A stretch of 64,000 nt of DNA from Sphingorhabdus sp. EL138. Its GTDB lineage: Bacteria; Pseudomonadota; Alphaproteobacteria; Sphingomonadales; Sphingomonadaceae. Positions 18,922-25,918 of the stretch are shown one piece after another. The notes below the pieces were generated by a model that was not told where the DNA came from, did no database searches, and worked only from the letters and a program-made list of their open reading frames with translations. Position 1 is the first letter of the stretch. Each line of letters opens with the position of its first letter. The stretch spans positions 86,503 to 150,502 of the forward strand of contig NZ_CAMAYF010000003.1 of NCBI RefSeq assembly GCF_945862485.1, given 5' to 3'. Made by a program: the position numbers and the translations under genes.

Positions 18922-18937
18922 TTAGGGTCAGGACCAC
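18922..18937 (+). repeat. 16-bp copy of the palindromic element's left end
   Basis: TTAGGGTCAGGACCAC is identical to bases 24486-24501, the left end of the 161-bp palindromic element, but the similarity stops after the 16th base and there is no second arm. It lies 17 bases before the MAPEG gene start. It could be a truncated copy, a scar, or a site shared for another reason. Confidence 0.55.
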
Positions 18938-18954
18938 AAACTGGGAGAGAATAT

Positions 18955-19353
18955 ATGTTGAGTTTACCCGTCACGCTTACAATAGCCGCAGGTGCGGCGT
19001 TGGTGAATATTTGGCTCATGGTCCGTTGTGGTCAGGCGCGCACCAAGGAAAGCGTCTCGATTGGCGATGGCGGCAATGAATTTGTCATCCGCCGGATGCG
19101 CGCGCACGCGAACTTCGTGGAAAGCGCACCGTTCATCTTGATACTCATCGCCGCGCTTGAGGCGACAAGCGGAACCAACCAATGGCTTTGGGGGCTTGGC
19201 CTCGTTTACATCATCGGTCGTTTCGCCCATGGCCTCGGCATGGATGGCGGGTCATTGGGCAAAGGCCGTATGGTCGGCACGCTGACCACGATGATTAGTT
19301 TGCTCGCCCTTGCTGGCTGGGCCTTGTGGAACGTCTACGCAGCGATCCTTTAA
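18955..19353 (+). CDS. MAPEG-family membrane protein
   Basis: The 132-residue protein has about four transmembrane helices and the MAPEG hallmark RMRAHANFVESAPFILIL, which includes the ERxxxNxxE-like region of glutathione-dependent membrane enzymes. Human members conjugate glutathione to lipids; bacterial roles are mostly undefined. The ATG is preceded by GGGAGAG. It converges with the downstream metallo-hydrolase gene, leaving 11 bases between stops. Confidence 0.9.
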   Translation: MLSLPVTLTIAAGAALVNIWLMVRCGQARTKESVSIGDGGNEFVIRRMRAHANFVESAPFILILIAALEATSGTNQWLWGLGLVYIIGRFAHGLGMDGGSLGKGRMVGTLTTMISLLALAGWALWNVYAAIL

Positions 19354-19364
19354 CTTCGCCCAAC

Positions 19365-20051
19365 CTATCGCGCAGCAAGCACATCGTCCGCCACAAAGGC
19401 ATTGTGCTTGCGCTCATAGCCAAATTGGCTGGTCGGACCGTGGCCGGGGATGAAGGTCACATCATCCCCCAATGGCCACAACTTCGTCGTGATCGCGTTG
19501 ATAAGGTCGGCATGGTTGCCGCGCGGGAAATCGGTGCGGCCGATGGACCCTTGAAACAAAACATCCCCGACAATCGCCAGACGGCTGGGTTGATGATGGA
19601 AAATGACATGTCCAGGCGTATGGCCGGGGCAGTGGATGACATCGAGCGTCAGATTACCCACGGTCACGGTGTCGCCGTCGACCAGCCAGCGGTCAGGCTC
19701 AAAACTATGCGCTTCCATGCCATAGCGCGCGCCGTCACCGTCGAGCTTCTCGATCCAGAAACGATCGTCCTCATGCGGGCCTTCAATCTTCAAGCCCAAT
19801 TCTTGGGCTAGCATCCCTGCTTGTCCGCAATGGTCAAGGTGACCGTGCGTCACCAATAATTTTTCAAGCTCAACGCCCGTTTGCGCGACAGCGGCTTTCA
19901 ACTTGTCGAGATCACCGCCGGGGTCAACCAAAGCGCCCTTGTTCGTTTCGGTGCACCAAAACAGCGTGCAATTCTGCTGCAACGGGGTGACAGGAATGAT
20001 CGCAGCCTTTAGCGGCGGCGTCTGTGTGGGCGTAGATGTGACGTTAGACAT
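19365..20051 (-). CDS. Metallo-beta-lactamase-fold hydrolase, glyoxalase II-like
   Basis: The 228-residue protein has the MBL zinc motif THGHLDH, further ligands in HCPGHTPGHV and GDVLFQGSIGRTD, and the C-terminal FIPGHGPTS His. It is closest in layout to YcbL/GloB-type thioester hydrolases, which can hydrolyse lactoylglutathione. No signal peptide is present. Substrate specificity cannot be decided from sequence. Confidence 0.9.
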   Translation of the reverse strand: MSNVTSTPTQTPPLKAAIIPVTPLQQNCTLFWCTETNKGALVDPGGDLDKLKAAVAQTGVELEKLLVTHGHLDHCGQAGMLAQELGLKIEGPHEDDRFWIEKLDGDGARYGMEAHSFEPDRWLVDGDTVTVGNLTLDVIHCPGHTPGHVIFHHQPSRLAIVGDVLFQGSIGRTDFPRGNHADLINAITTKLWPLGDDVTFIPGHGPTSQFGYERKHNAFVADDVLAAR

Positions 20052-20091
20052 AGATATTCATGTGCCGCACGGAAGCGGCCGAAGCAAGCCT

Positions 20092-20727
20092 TCAAAGCCG
20101 CCGCCCTGCCCATACCACCCTGCCGATGATGGCAACGGTTGCGCCGTCCACATCGGGCCAAGCGGGATAGGCCGGATTATCCGACAAAACCGACAAACGC
20201 CCGCTGGGGCCGCCGGCCAGCCGTTTGACCATCAAGACATCATCCAGCCGAATGACATGAATGCCGTCGCGCAACGGGCCCGCCGCCGCGCGGTTGTCGA
20301 CCATGATGTCATCGCCATGGTTCAATGTGGGCGCCATCGAATCGCCATCCACCTGAATCAAGGAGAGCTTGGCCGGATCCAGCCCCTGCTTGCGCAACCA
20401 TTTTTCGTCAAAGCCGATTTTGCCGGCCAGCGTTTCGCGCCCCGGAATGGCACCGGGCCCCGCCGACGCGTCAACCGCAAGCTTTGGAATAAGCCGCATC
20501 CCCGTTCTGGCCGCGCCCGCATCTGGCCCGCCGAGCACGCTTTCGTCCACACCAAAATAGCGCGACAATATCCCGCGTTCCGTCTCTGGCAGTTTTTTGG
20601 GTGATCCGCGCTTAATAAATTGTTGAATATAGGTGGGATTACGGCCGACCAGTTTCGACAGGCCCGCAAAATCTTCTGCATTTTCCGCAATCAAGCGCTC
20701 CAAAGCAGCCCTTGGGTCTTCCCCCAT
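20092..20727 (-). CDS. S24/LexA-like repressor-peptidase
   Basis: The 211-residue protein joins an N-terminal helix-turn-helix (about residues 20-60, LSKLVGRNPTYIQQFIKRG) to a C-terminal S24 peptidase domain. The catalytic Ser is in DGDSMAPTL and the Lys in DVLMVKRLAG. The family includes LexA and phage CI-type repressors, which cleave themselves on a RecA signal; whether a cleavable Ala-Gly/Cys-Gly bond exists here is unclear. GGAGGG lies close upstream of the ATG. It is divergent from two small genes, sharing a 123-base promoter region with operator-like sequences. Confidence 0.88.
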   Translation of the reverse strand: MGEDPRAALERLIAENAEDFAGLSKLVGRNPTYIQQFIKRGSPKKLPETERGILSRYFGVDESVLGGPDAGAARTGMRLIPKLAVDASAGPGAIPGRETLAGKIGFDEKWLRKQGLDPAKLSLIQVDGDSMAPTLNHGDDIMVDNRAAAGPLRDGIHVIRLDDVLMVKRLAGGPSGRLSVLSDNPAYPAWPDVDGATVAIIGRVVWAGRRL

Positions 20728-20765
20728 TTTGTTCCCTCCGGTTCGGTTGGAAATTTCCTAGACTT

Positions 20766-20781
20766 GTAGGATTTATCCTAC
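20766..20781. promoter_or_regulatory. 16-bp palindrome in the divergent promoter region
   Basis: GTAGGAT-TT-ATCCTAC is a perfect 7+2+7 palindrome lying 39 bases upstream of the S24 repressor start. A third, weaker half-site (TTCCTAG, 20755-20761) lies just to its left. It is a good candidate for the operator of the neighbouring S24 repressor. Confidence 0.5.
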
Positions 20782-20788
20782 CATTTTT

Positions 20789-20803
20789 GTTCTATATTTG
20801 TTC
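20789..20803 (+). promoter_or_regulatory. GTTC-N7-GTTC site, possible alphaproteobacterial LexA box
   Basis: GTTC at 20789-20792 and GTTC at 20800-20803 are separated by TATATTT, exactly the GTTC-N7-GTTC direct repeat known for LexA in alphaproteobacteria. It is 47 bases upstream of the small plus-strand gene. About two such matches are expected by chance in 64 kb on both strands, so the intergenic position is the main support. Confidence 0.45.
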
Positions 20804-20850
20804 TTACTGATTCGGGCAAGCCAATCCGGGTCGATCGTGGAGGAGACAAC

Positions 20851-21057
20851 ATGCACATCACGCGCCTTATTGAACGGTTTCTTCGGGAACAAGACCTACC
20901 ACCGACCAAATTCGGGCGCTTGGCGGCGGGGGATCCGCGGCTTGTGCTGGACATACGCATGGGCCGAGAAATTAGACCCGAAATGGAGTTAAAACTGCGG
21001 CAGTTCATGTCAAATTATGGCCAACAGGCCTCTATCCTCGGTAGGAAGGGAATATGA
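20851..21057 (+). CDS. Small putative DNA-binding protein, uncharacterised
   Basis: The 68-residue protein begins after a strong GGAGGAG site. Its sequence (ITRLIERFLREQDLPPTKFG, then GDPRLVLDIRMGREIRP) looks like a short helix-turn-helix domain of XRE/Cro style, with FGRLAAGDP as the turn region. I do not recognise a named family. It overlaps the next gene by 4 bases and is divergent from the S24 repressor, so it is probably controlled from the shared promoter region. Confidence 0.7.
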   Translation: MHITRLIERFLREQDLPPTKFGRLAAGDPRLVLDIRMGREIRPEMELKLRQFMSNYGQQASILGRKGI

Positions 21058-21359
21058 GCAGGCGGACACAAGCAGGCGCCCTCATAAACGCATTACGCGC
21101 AATCATCCCCGTTGCCGACATCCGCATATTGCACGAACGGCCATGGCACAGACTCACCTTTTCGGGGATGCAAATATGCCTGTCGGTGCAATTGCAAGAT
21201 GGAACATGGCACGGCGACGCGGAGGCGCTATCGCAGATGTTAGCCGAACATGAATTTGATTTGCCCCGCCACATCGTCGCCGACATTGCGATATCGCGGG
21301 CCGTTGTAGCCCAAGGCGTGCAATGTCTGATCATCGATGCTTTATTGCTTGAGGGCTAA
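21054..21359 (+). CDS. Uncharacterised 101-residue protein
   Basis: This gene starts at ATGA overlapping the upstream stop, which supports translation as the second gene of a two-gene unit. The protein has a basic start (MSRRTQAGALINALRAIIP), a central stretch of alternating hydrophobic strand-like residues (HRLTFSGMQICLSVQLQDG) and a helical C-terminus. No signal peptide, membrane segment or catalytic motif is visible and I do not recognise the family. Confidence 0.65.
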   Translation: MSRRTQAGALINALRAIIPVADIRILHERPWHRLTFSGMQICLSVQLQDGTWHGDAEALSQMLAEHEFDLPRHIVADIAISRAVVAQGVQCLIIDALLLEG

Positions 21360-21407
21360 CACATCGCAAAACTTGTGTGCCGCCGCCATCGACCGTAAAC
21401 AGGGTGC

Positions 21408-22580
21408 ATGACCACACAAACCGCACCGACCTTACCGCGCATCGCTCCAGAAGCCATTGGCCTACATCTCCAAAGCTATTGGGACGCCCTGACCATCTGG
21501 GTGCAGACCAATTATGTCGAACTGGGCATTGCCATTGTCGCGGCGATAATGGTTTTCGTTGCGCTGAGCTGGCTGCAAAGAATCGCCGCAAATATCGCCC
21601 GCGCCAGTGAGCACCGCGCGCATCTAAAATCCATCATTGCCCGCACCTTGGCACGGACAAGCAGATTTTTCCGCGTCATGGTGTCGATTGAATTGGTCAA
21701 CCAGATTGCCAATGCGCCAGCGGCACTGACCCAGACCGTCGACATATTGTTCACCATCGCGATTGTTATTCAGGTTGCGATCTGGTTGCGTGAAATCATC
21801 CTGGGCTTGATTGAACGGCGCGCGGGCGAAGGCATTCATGAACATGATACGTTGCAAAGCGCGATGGTGCTCATTCGCCTGCTCGTCAGCTTCGTCTTAT
21901 TTGCGGTGGCCGCCATTGTCGTGCTCGACAATCTGGGCGTCAATGTCACGGGTCTTGTCGCCGGACTTGGTGTGGGCGGCATTGCCATCGGCCTGGCCGC
22001 GCAAGGCATATTCTCCGACCTGTTTGCGGCCATATCCATCATTTTCGACAAGCCGTTCCGGCGCGGCGACACGGTGTCTTATGACAATACGGTTGCGCGG
22101 GTTGAAGTCATCGGCATGAAAAGCACGCGACTGCGCGCGCTGACGGGGGAAGAGAAGATTATTTCCAACAGCAAATTGCTGGAAAAGGAAATCACCAACA
22201 ACACGATGACCTTGTATCGGCGCGTCACCTTCGTGCTGACCCTTGTCTATCAAACACCCCCTGCCCTTGCCCGCCGTGTGCCGGACATTCTACGCCAAGC
22301 GGTGGAAGCGAATAATGCGCAATTCATTCGCGCGGGTTTCAACAATTTTGCCGCAAGCTCGCTCGATTTCCATGTAGTGTTCGACATTGAAAGCGATGAT
22401 GTCGAAGAGATGTTTCAGGCGCGCCACAATATTGGCATTGCGATCATCGATAGCTTCGCGCGTGAAGGGATTTCTTTTGCCTATCCGACGCAGACGACTT
22501 TCACCGCCGCGCCAGACGGCACAATGGTGATGCCCTATGCCGCGCCGCCCAAAACAGCCAAGGCGCGTTCAAAAAGCTGA
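21408..22580 (+). CDS. MscS-family mechanosensitive ion channel
   Basis: The 390-residue protein has several N-terminal transmembrane helices and the MscS pore helix and beta domain: GLVAGLGVGGIAIGLAAQG, then FDKPFRRGDTV. The C-terminal domain (about 270-370) matches the cytoplasmic cage. MscS channels open on membrane tension during osmotic downshift. It lies 48 bases after the small two-gene unit on the same strand, but a functional link is not evident. Confidence 0.92.
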   Translation: MTTQTAPTLPRIAPEAIGLHLQSYWDALTIWVQTNYVELGIAIVAAIMVFVALSWLQRIAANIARASEHRAHLKSIIARTLARTSRFFRVMVSIELVNQIANAPAALTQTVDILFTIAIVIQVAIWLREIILGLIERRAGEGIHEHDTLQSAMVLIRLLVSFVLFAVAAIVVLDNLGVNVTGLVAGLGVGGIAIGLAAQGIFSDLFAAISIIFDKPFRRGDTVSYDNTVARVEVIGMKSTRLRALTGEEKIISNSKLLEKEITNNTMTLYRRVTFVLTLVYQTPPALARRVPDILRQAVEANNAQFIRAGFNNFAASSLDFHVVFDIESDDVEEMFQARHNIGIAIIDSFAREGISFAYPTQTTFTAAPDGTMVMPYAAPPKTAKARSKS

Positions 22581-22696
22581 TTCGCCGTTTACAAGTCAGA
22601 GCGCCGCTAGCATGCCGTAACGGCAAACAAGCGGGGCTTGTATTGCGCGTTTGAAACCGCCACGATAGGCCGAAATTAGAAAGCAGGAGACTCCGT

Positions 22697-23155
22697 ATGA
22701 CCGCAATTACCCCCGCTGAATTCGCAACCAAAGTCGGCGAGAATATTGGCGTATCAGAATGGATTTTGGTGGATCAGGACATGATCAACAAATTTGCCGA
22801 TGCCACGGGCGACCATCAATTCATTCATATCAACGAAGAAATGGCGAAGCAGACACCGTTCGGTGGCACGATTGCCCATGGCTTTCTAACCTTATCTTTG
22901 TTCCCGGTGATGAGCGCCAAGTCCGATTGCCCCAAGGTTGCGGGCGTCAAAATGGGCGTAAATTATGGCGGTAACAAAACCCGTTTTCTCGCCCCTGTCC
23001 GTTCGGGCAAGCGCGTACGCGGCCATTTCAAACTGCTTGAGCTTACCGAAAAGCGCCCCGGCCAATGGCAACAGACGCTTGAATTCACTGTCGAGATTGA
23101 GGGCGAGGAAAAGCCAGCCCTTCAGGCGGAATGGATCAGCCAGTTTTTCGTATAA
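22697..23155 (+). CDS. MaoC-family (R)-specific enoyl-CoA hydratase
   Basis: The 152-residue hot-dog-fold protein has the hydratase-2 motif DATGDHQFIHIN with catalytic Asp39 and His44, at the 5-residue spacing known for PhaJ. Such enzymes hydrate trans-2-enoyl-CoA to (R)-3-hydroxyacyl-CoA, linking beta-oxidation to polyhydroxyalkanoate synthesis. It is 24 bases upstream of a thiolase, and a PHA depolymerase lies 2 kb on, which suggests a role in acyl-CoA or PHA metabolism. Confidence 0.9.
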   Translation: MTAITPAEFATKVGENIGVSEWILVDQDMINKFADATGDHQFIHINEEMAKQTPFGGTIAHGFLTLSLFPVMSAKSDCPKVAGVKMGVNYGGNKTRFLAPVRSGKRVRGHFKLLELTEKRPGQWQQTLEFTVEIEGEEKPALQAEWISQFFV

Positions 23156-23179
23156 TTTTCACTTTAAGGAATTTCTCAC

Positions 23180-24358
23180 ATGCGTGACGCAGTAATCGTA
23201 TCCACCGCCCGTACCGCCATTGGCAAAGCCTATCGCGGCGGGTTCAACGCAACATCGGGCGCAACACTCGGCAGCTATTCGTTGAAGGCCGCTGTTGCGC
23301 GCGCTGGCATCGAAGGCGGCGAAATCGACGACGTTCTTTGGGGCTCCGCGCTGCAGCAGGGCACACAAGGCGGCAATCTTGCGCGCCAAGTTGCGCTGCG
23401 CGCTGGCCTGCCCGTGTCCGTATCGGGCATGACGATGGATCGACAATGTTCGTCGGGCCTGATGTCGATTGCGACCGCGGCCAAGCAGATCATCGTCGAC
23501 AATATCGATGTTATGGCGGCTGGCGGACAAGAATCGATTTCACTGGTGCAAACCAAGGAAATGCGCGTTCAGCCTGATCATGCGTTAGTCGAAATGCACA
23601 ATTCGATCTACATGCCGATGCTGCAGACCGCTGAAGTCGTCGCCAAGCGGTACAATGTCAGCCGCGATGCGATGGACGAATATGCCCTGCAATCGCAGCA
23701 ACGCACCGCCGCTGCTCAAGCCGCCGGTTATTTCGATGCTGAAATCGCTCCCGTAACCACGATGATGAACGTCGTGAACAAGGAAACCGGCGAAGTCAGC
23801 CAAAAGGAAGTGACCATAGCCAAGGATGAAGGCAATCGCGCCGATACGCAGTTGGCCGGTCTACAGGCGCTTCAGCCCGTGCTTGGCCCTGACATGACGA
23901 TCACAGCCGGTAACGCAAGCCAGCTGTCCGACGGTTCGTCGGCCTCCATCCTGATGGAAGCAAAATTGGCCGAGAAAAAGGGCCTCAACCCGCTTGGCCG
24001 TTATGTCGGCATGGCGGTTGCAGGCACGGAACCAGACGAAATGGGCATTGGTCCCGTATTCGCCATCCCCAAATTGCTGCAGCGTTTCGGTCTGAAGATG
24101 GACGATATCGGCATCTGGGAATTGAACGAAGCCTTTGCCGTGCAAGTCCTGTACTGCCGCGACAAATTGGGTATTCCAAACGAGTTGCTGAACGTCAATG
24201 GCGGGTCAATTTCGATTGGCCATCCTTATGGCATGACGGGCGCACGCTGCACGGGCCACGCCTTGATCGAAGGCAAGCGTCGCGGTGCGAAATATGGTGT
24301 CGTCACCATGTGCGTCGGCGGTGGCATGGGCGCCGCTGGCCTCTTCGAAATCTTTTAA
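23180..24358 (+). CDS. Acetyl-CoA acetyltransferase (thiolase)
   Basis: The 392-residue thiolase has the acyl-accepting Cys90 in MDRQCSSGL, the [10 protein letters not shown] His segment and the C-terminal [13 protein letters not shown] Cys. It could work in the degradative or biosynthetic direction. It follows the MaoC hydratase by 24 bases and precedes the interrupted monooxygenase gene by 29 bases, so all three were probably one transcript. Confidence 0.93.
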   Translation: MRDAVIVSTARTAIGKAYRGGFNATSGATLGSYSLKAAVARAGIEGGEIDDVLWGSALQQGTQGGNLARQVALRAGLPVSVSGMTMDRQCSSGLMSIATAAKQIIVDNIDVMAAGGQESISLVQTKEMRVQPDHALVEMHNSIYMPMLQTAEVVAKRYNVSRDAMDEYALQSQQRTAAAQAAGYFDAEIAPVTTMMNVVNKETGEVSQKEVTIAKDEGNRADTQLAGLQALQPVLGPDMTITAGNASQLSDGSSASILMEAKLAEKKGLNPLGRYVGMAVAGTEPDEMGIGPVFAIPKLLQRFGLKMDDIGIWELNEAFAVQVLYCRDKLGIPNELLNVNGGSISIGHPYGMTGARCTGHALIEGKRRGAKYGVVTMCVGGGMGAAGLFEIF

Positions 24359-24387
24359 TCGCACATAAGAAAACAAGGAACAGCCTC

Positions 24388-24843
24388 ATGTCCGCCATTG
24401 GTGTAATCGCAACATTAACCGTTGCCGAAGGCAAGAACGCAGATTTTGAGGCTGTTTTTGCAGAATTGTCTGCAGCGGTTCGGGCTTAGGGTCAGGACCA
24501 CTTAAATCCACCTTCGCGGCGTTAAAATGGCTTCGATCTCAAAGCGAAATGACTTTGCAGGCAAAACGACTGCCTGACAGCGGCCATTTCACTTCGATAT
24601 CTTTGCCATTTTAACGCCGCGAAGGTGGATTTAAGTGGTCCTGACCCTCGTGAACCGGGGAACCTATTTTATACGCTCACCCGGTCACGGTCCAACCCGC
24701 AAGTGTACAAAGTGCTTGAACAATATGTCGATCAAGACGCGCTCACCGCACATGGCGCCAGCGCCTATTTCAAGGCCGCTGGCCCCAAGCTTGGCCCCTG
24801 CCTCGCCGGCGCACCCGAGATTGAGTATCTTGACGCGCTATAA
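24388..24843 (+). pseudogene. Antibiotic biosynthesis monooxygenase-family gene, disrupted
   Basis: Residues 1-33 (MSAIGVIATLTVAEGKNADF through AELSAAVRA) match the start of a YgiN/ABM-type protein. A TAG stop at 24487-24489 is created at the junction with the palindromic element. After the element, frame and homology resume at REPGNLFYTLTRSRSNPQVY and continue to EIEYLDAL and the stop at 24841. The inserted length is 162 bases (24487-24648), so removing it restores one 97-residue frame, normal for this family. ABM proteins are small dimeric oxygenases of quinols or other substrates. The ATG follows AAGGAA. Confidence 0.85.
24488..24648. mobile_element. 161-bp palindromic (MITE-like) element
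   Basis: The left arm 24488-24531 and right arm 24605-24648 are perfect 44-bp inverted repeats starting AGGGTCAGGACCACTTAAAT. The 73-base centre continues as an imperfect hairpin (GAAATG 24546-24551 with CATTTC 24585-24590; CAGGCA 24558-24563 with TGCCTG 24571-24576), so the whole element can fold as one hairpin. It has no reading frame of useful length. No target duplication is obvious. The GGGTCAGGACC end resembles the GGGGTCAGACCC-type ends I associate with REP-associated transposases, but no transposase is present in the window. Confidence 0.85.
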
Positions 24844-24858
24844 GGATTAAAATCTGCA

Positions 24859-25842
24859 TTAGGCCGGGGACAGGCGTCCGTCTGCAAAGCGAAATCCGCC
24901 CGGCCGATCCTTTTGCAACAAGGCTGGTCCATCAAGGTCAACCCAAGACGCCGTCTGCGCCACCAGAAACGCCGCCTGAATGGCAAGGCTGGTCGACAGC
25001 ATACAACCAACCATAATATCCATCTTTGCGTTCTCCGCGGCCTTAGAGAGCGCCAGAGCCGCGGTCAGGCCACCGGCTTTATCCAGCTTGATATTCACGC
25101 CCTGATATAATCCGGCAAGGCGCGGGACGTCCGCCGCAACATGGCAGCTTTCATCGGCAAAAATGGGCAGGGGCGATGATAGGTTGGCAAGCGCTGCGTC
25201 TTGGCCTGCGGGCAAGGGTTGCTCAATCATGGCAACGCCCAGCATCTTCAGGACTTCTGCCTCAGCCGCAATATCCAATGCGCCCCAGCTTTCATTGGCG
25301 TCCACAATGATACGCGCTTTGGGTGCGCCCGCGCGCACCGCAGCGACACGGTCACGGTCGGCATCGCCATTCAGTTTGAGCTTCAGCAGGCCATAGCCAC
25401 TTTCGGCCGCAGTCCGCGCATCGGCATGCATCGCATCGGGCGTTCCCAGCGATATGGTGAAGGCAGTCTCCAGCGGCGTGGGCGGTGATATCATGCCGGT
25501 CAATGCCCAAAGGGGTTGTCCGGTCTGCTTGGCCTCCAAATCCCACAGCGCACAATCCAACGCATTACGCGCCGCGCCGGGTGGCAGCTCGGATTGCAAA
25601 AGCGCGCGTGTCATCGGAACATCCTGCGCGGCGATGGTGTCGGTGACGCGCGCGATCTGGCGCAGACATTCTTCGGCGGTCTCCCCGCGATAATAAATCG
25701 CCGTGCCCTCACCCTGTCCGATATGTGTGCCATCGCTGACCGCAACTACGATCAGATCGACACATTTCTTTGCCCCGCGTGCGATGGTAAAATGGCCATT
25801 GACCGGCCAGCGTTCGACTGTGGCGTTAATATGCAGGGTCAT
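24859..25842 (-). CDS. Dipeptide epimerase-like enolase-superfamily enzyme
   Basis: The 327-residue protein belongs to the muconate-lactonising/Ala-Glu epimerase group of the enolase superfamily. Catalytic Lys residues are in LLKLKLN and NIKLDKAGG; metal ligands lie in IIVDANESW, MIEQPLP and FADESC. It may epimerise L-Ala-D-Glu during murein recycling, or be the N-acetyl-D-Glu racemase DgcA, which normally sits next to dgcN; no dgcN is seen. The start at 25842 (MTLHINATVERWPVNG) is chosen because the longer frame upstream is not family-like. Confidence 0.85.
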   Translation of the reverse strand: MTLHINATVERWPVNGHFTIARGAKKCVDLIVVAVSDGTHIGQGEGTAIYYRGETAEECLRQIARVTDTIAAQDVPMTRALLQSELPPGAARNALDCALWDLEAKQTGQPLWALTGMISPPTPLETAFTISLGTPDAMHADARTAAESGYGLLKLKLNGDADRDRVAAVRAGAPKARIIVDANESWGALDIAAEAEVLKMLGVAMIEQPLPAGQDAALANLSSPLPIFADESCHVAADVPRLAGLYQGVNIKLDKAGGLTAALALSKAAENAKMDIMVGCMLSTSLAIQAAFLVAQTASWVDLDGPALLQKDRPGGFRFADGRLSPA

Positions 25843-25918
25843 CGCTGAAAACCCGCAGAAATCCTTGCTACGCAAAATGCTATTAAGCAGGTCCAAATAA
25901 CGGGGAACATATCGTCGT

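Noticed and set aside
18066-19079. 337-residue plus-strand frame opposite plsX and rpmF
   Set aside because: It is the complement of two well-supported genes and resembles no family.
20851-21359. Toxin-antitoxin pair
   Set aside because: Small overlapping genes fit the layout, but neither protein shows a known toxin or antitoxin motif, so only an uncharacterised pair is claimed.
24625-24843. A separate 72-residue gene starting from GTG inside the palindromic element
   Set aside because: Its sequence is the C-terminal part of the interrupted ABM protein; the first residues come from the element arm. It may be translated but is not an original gene.
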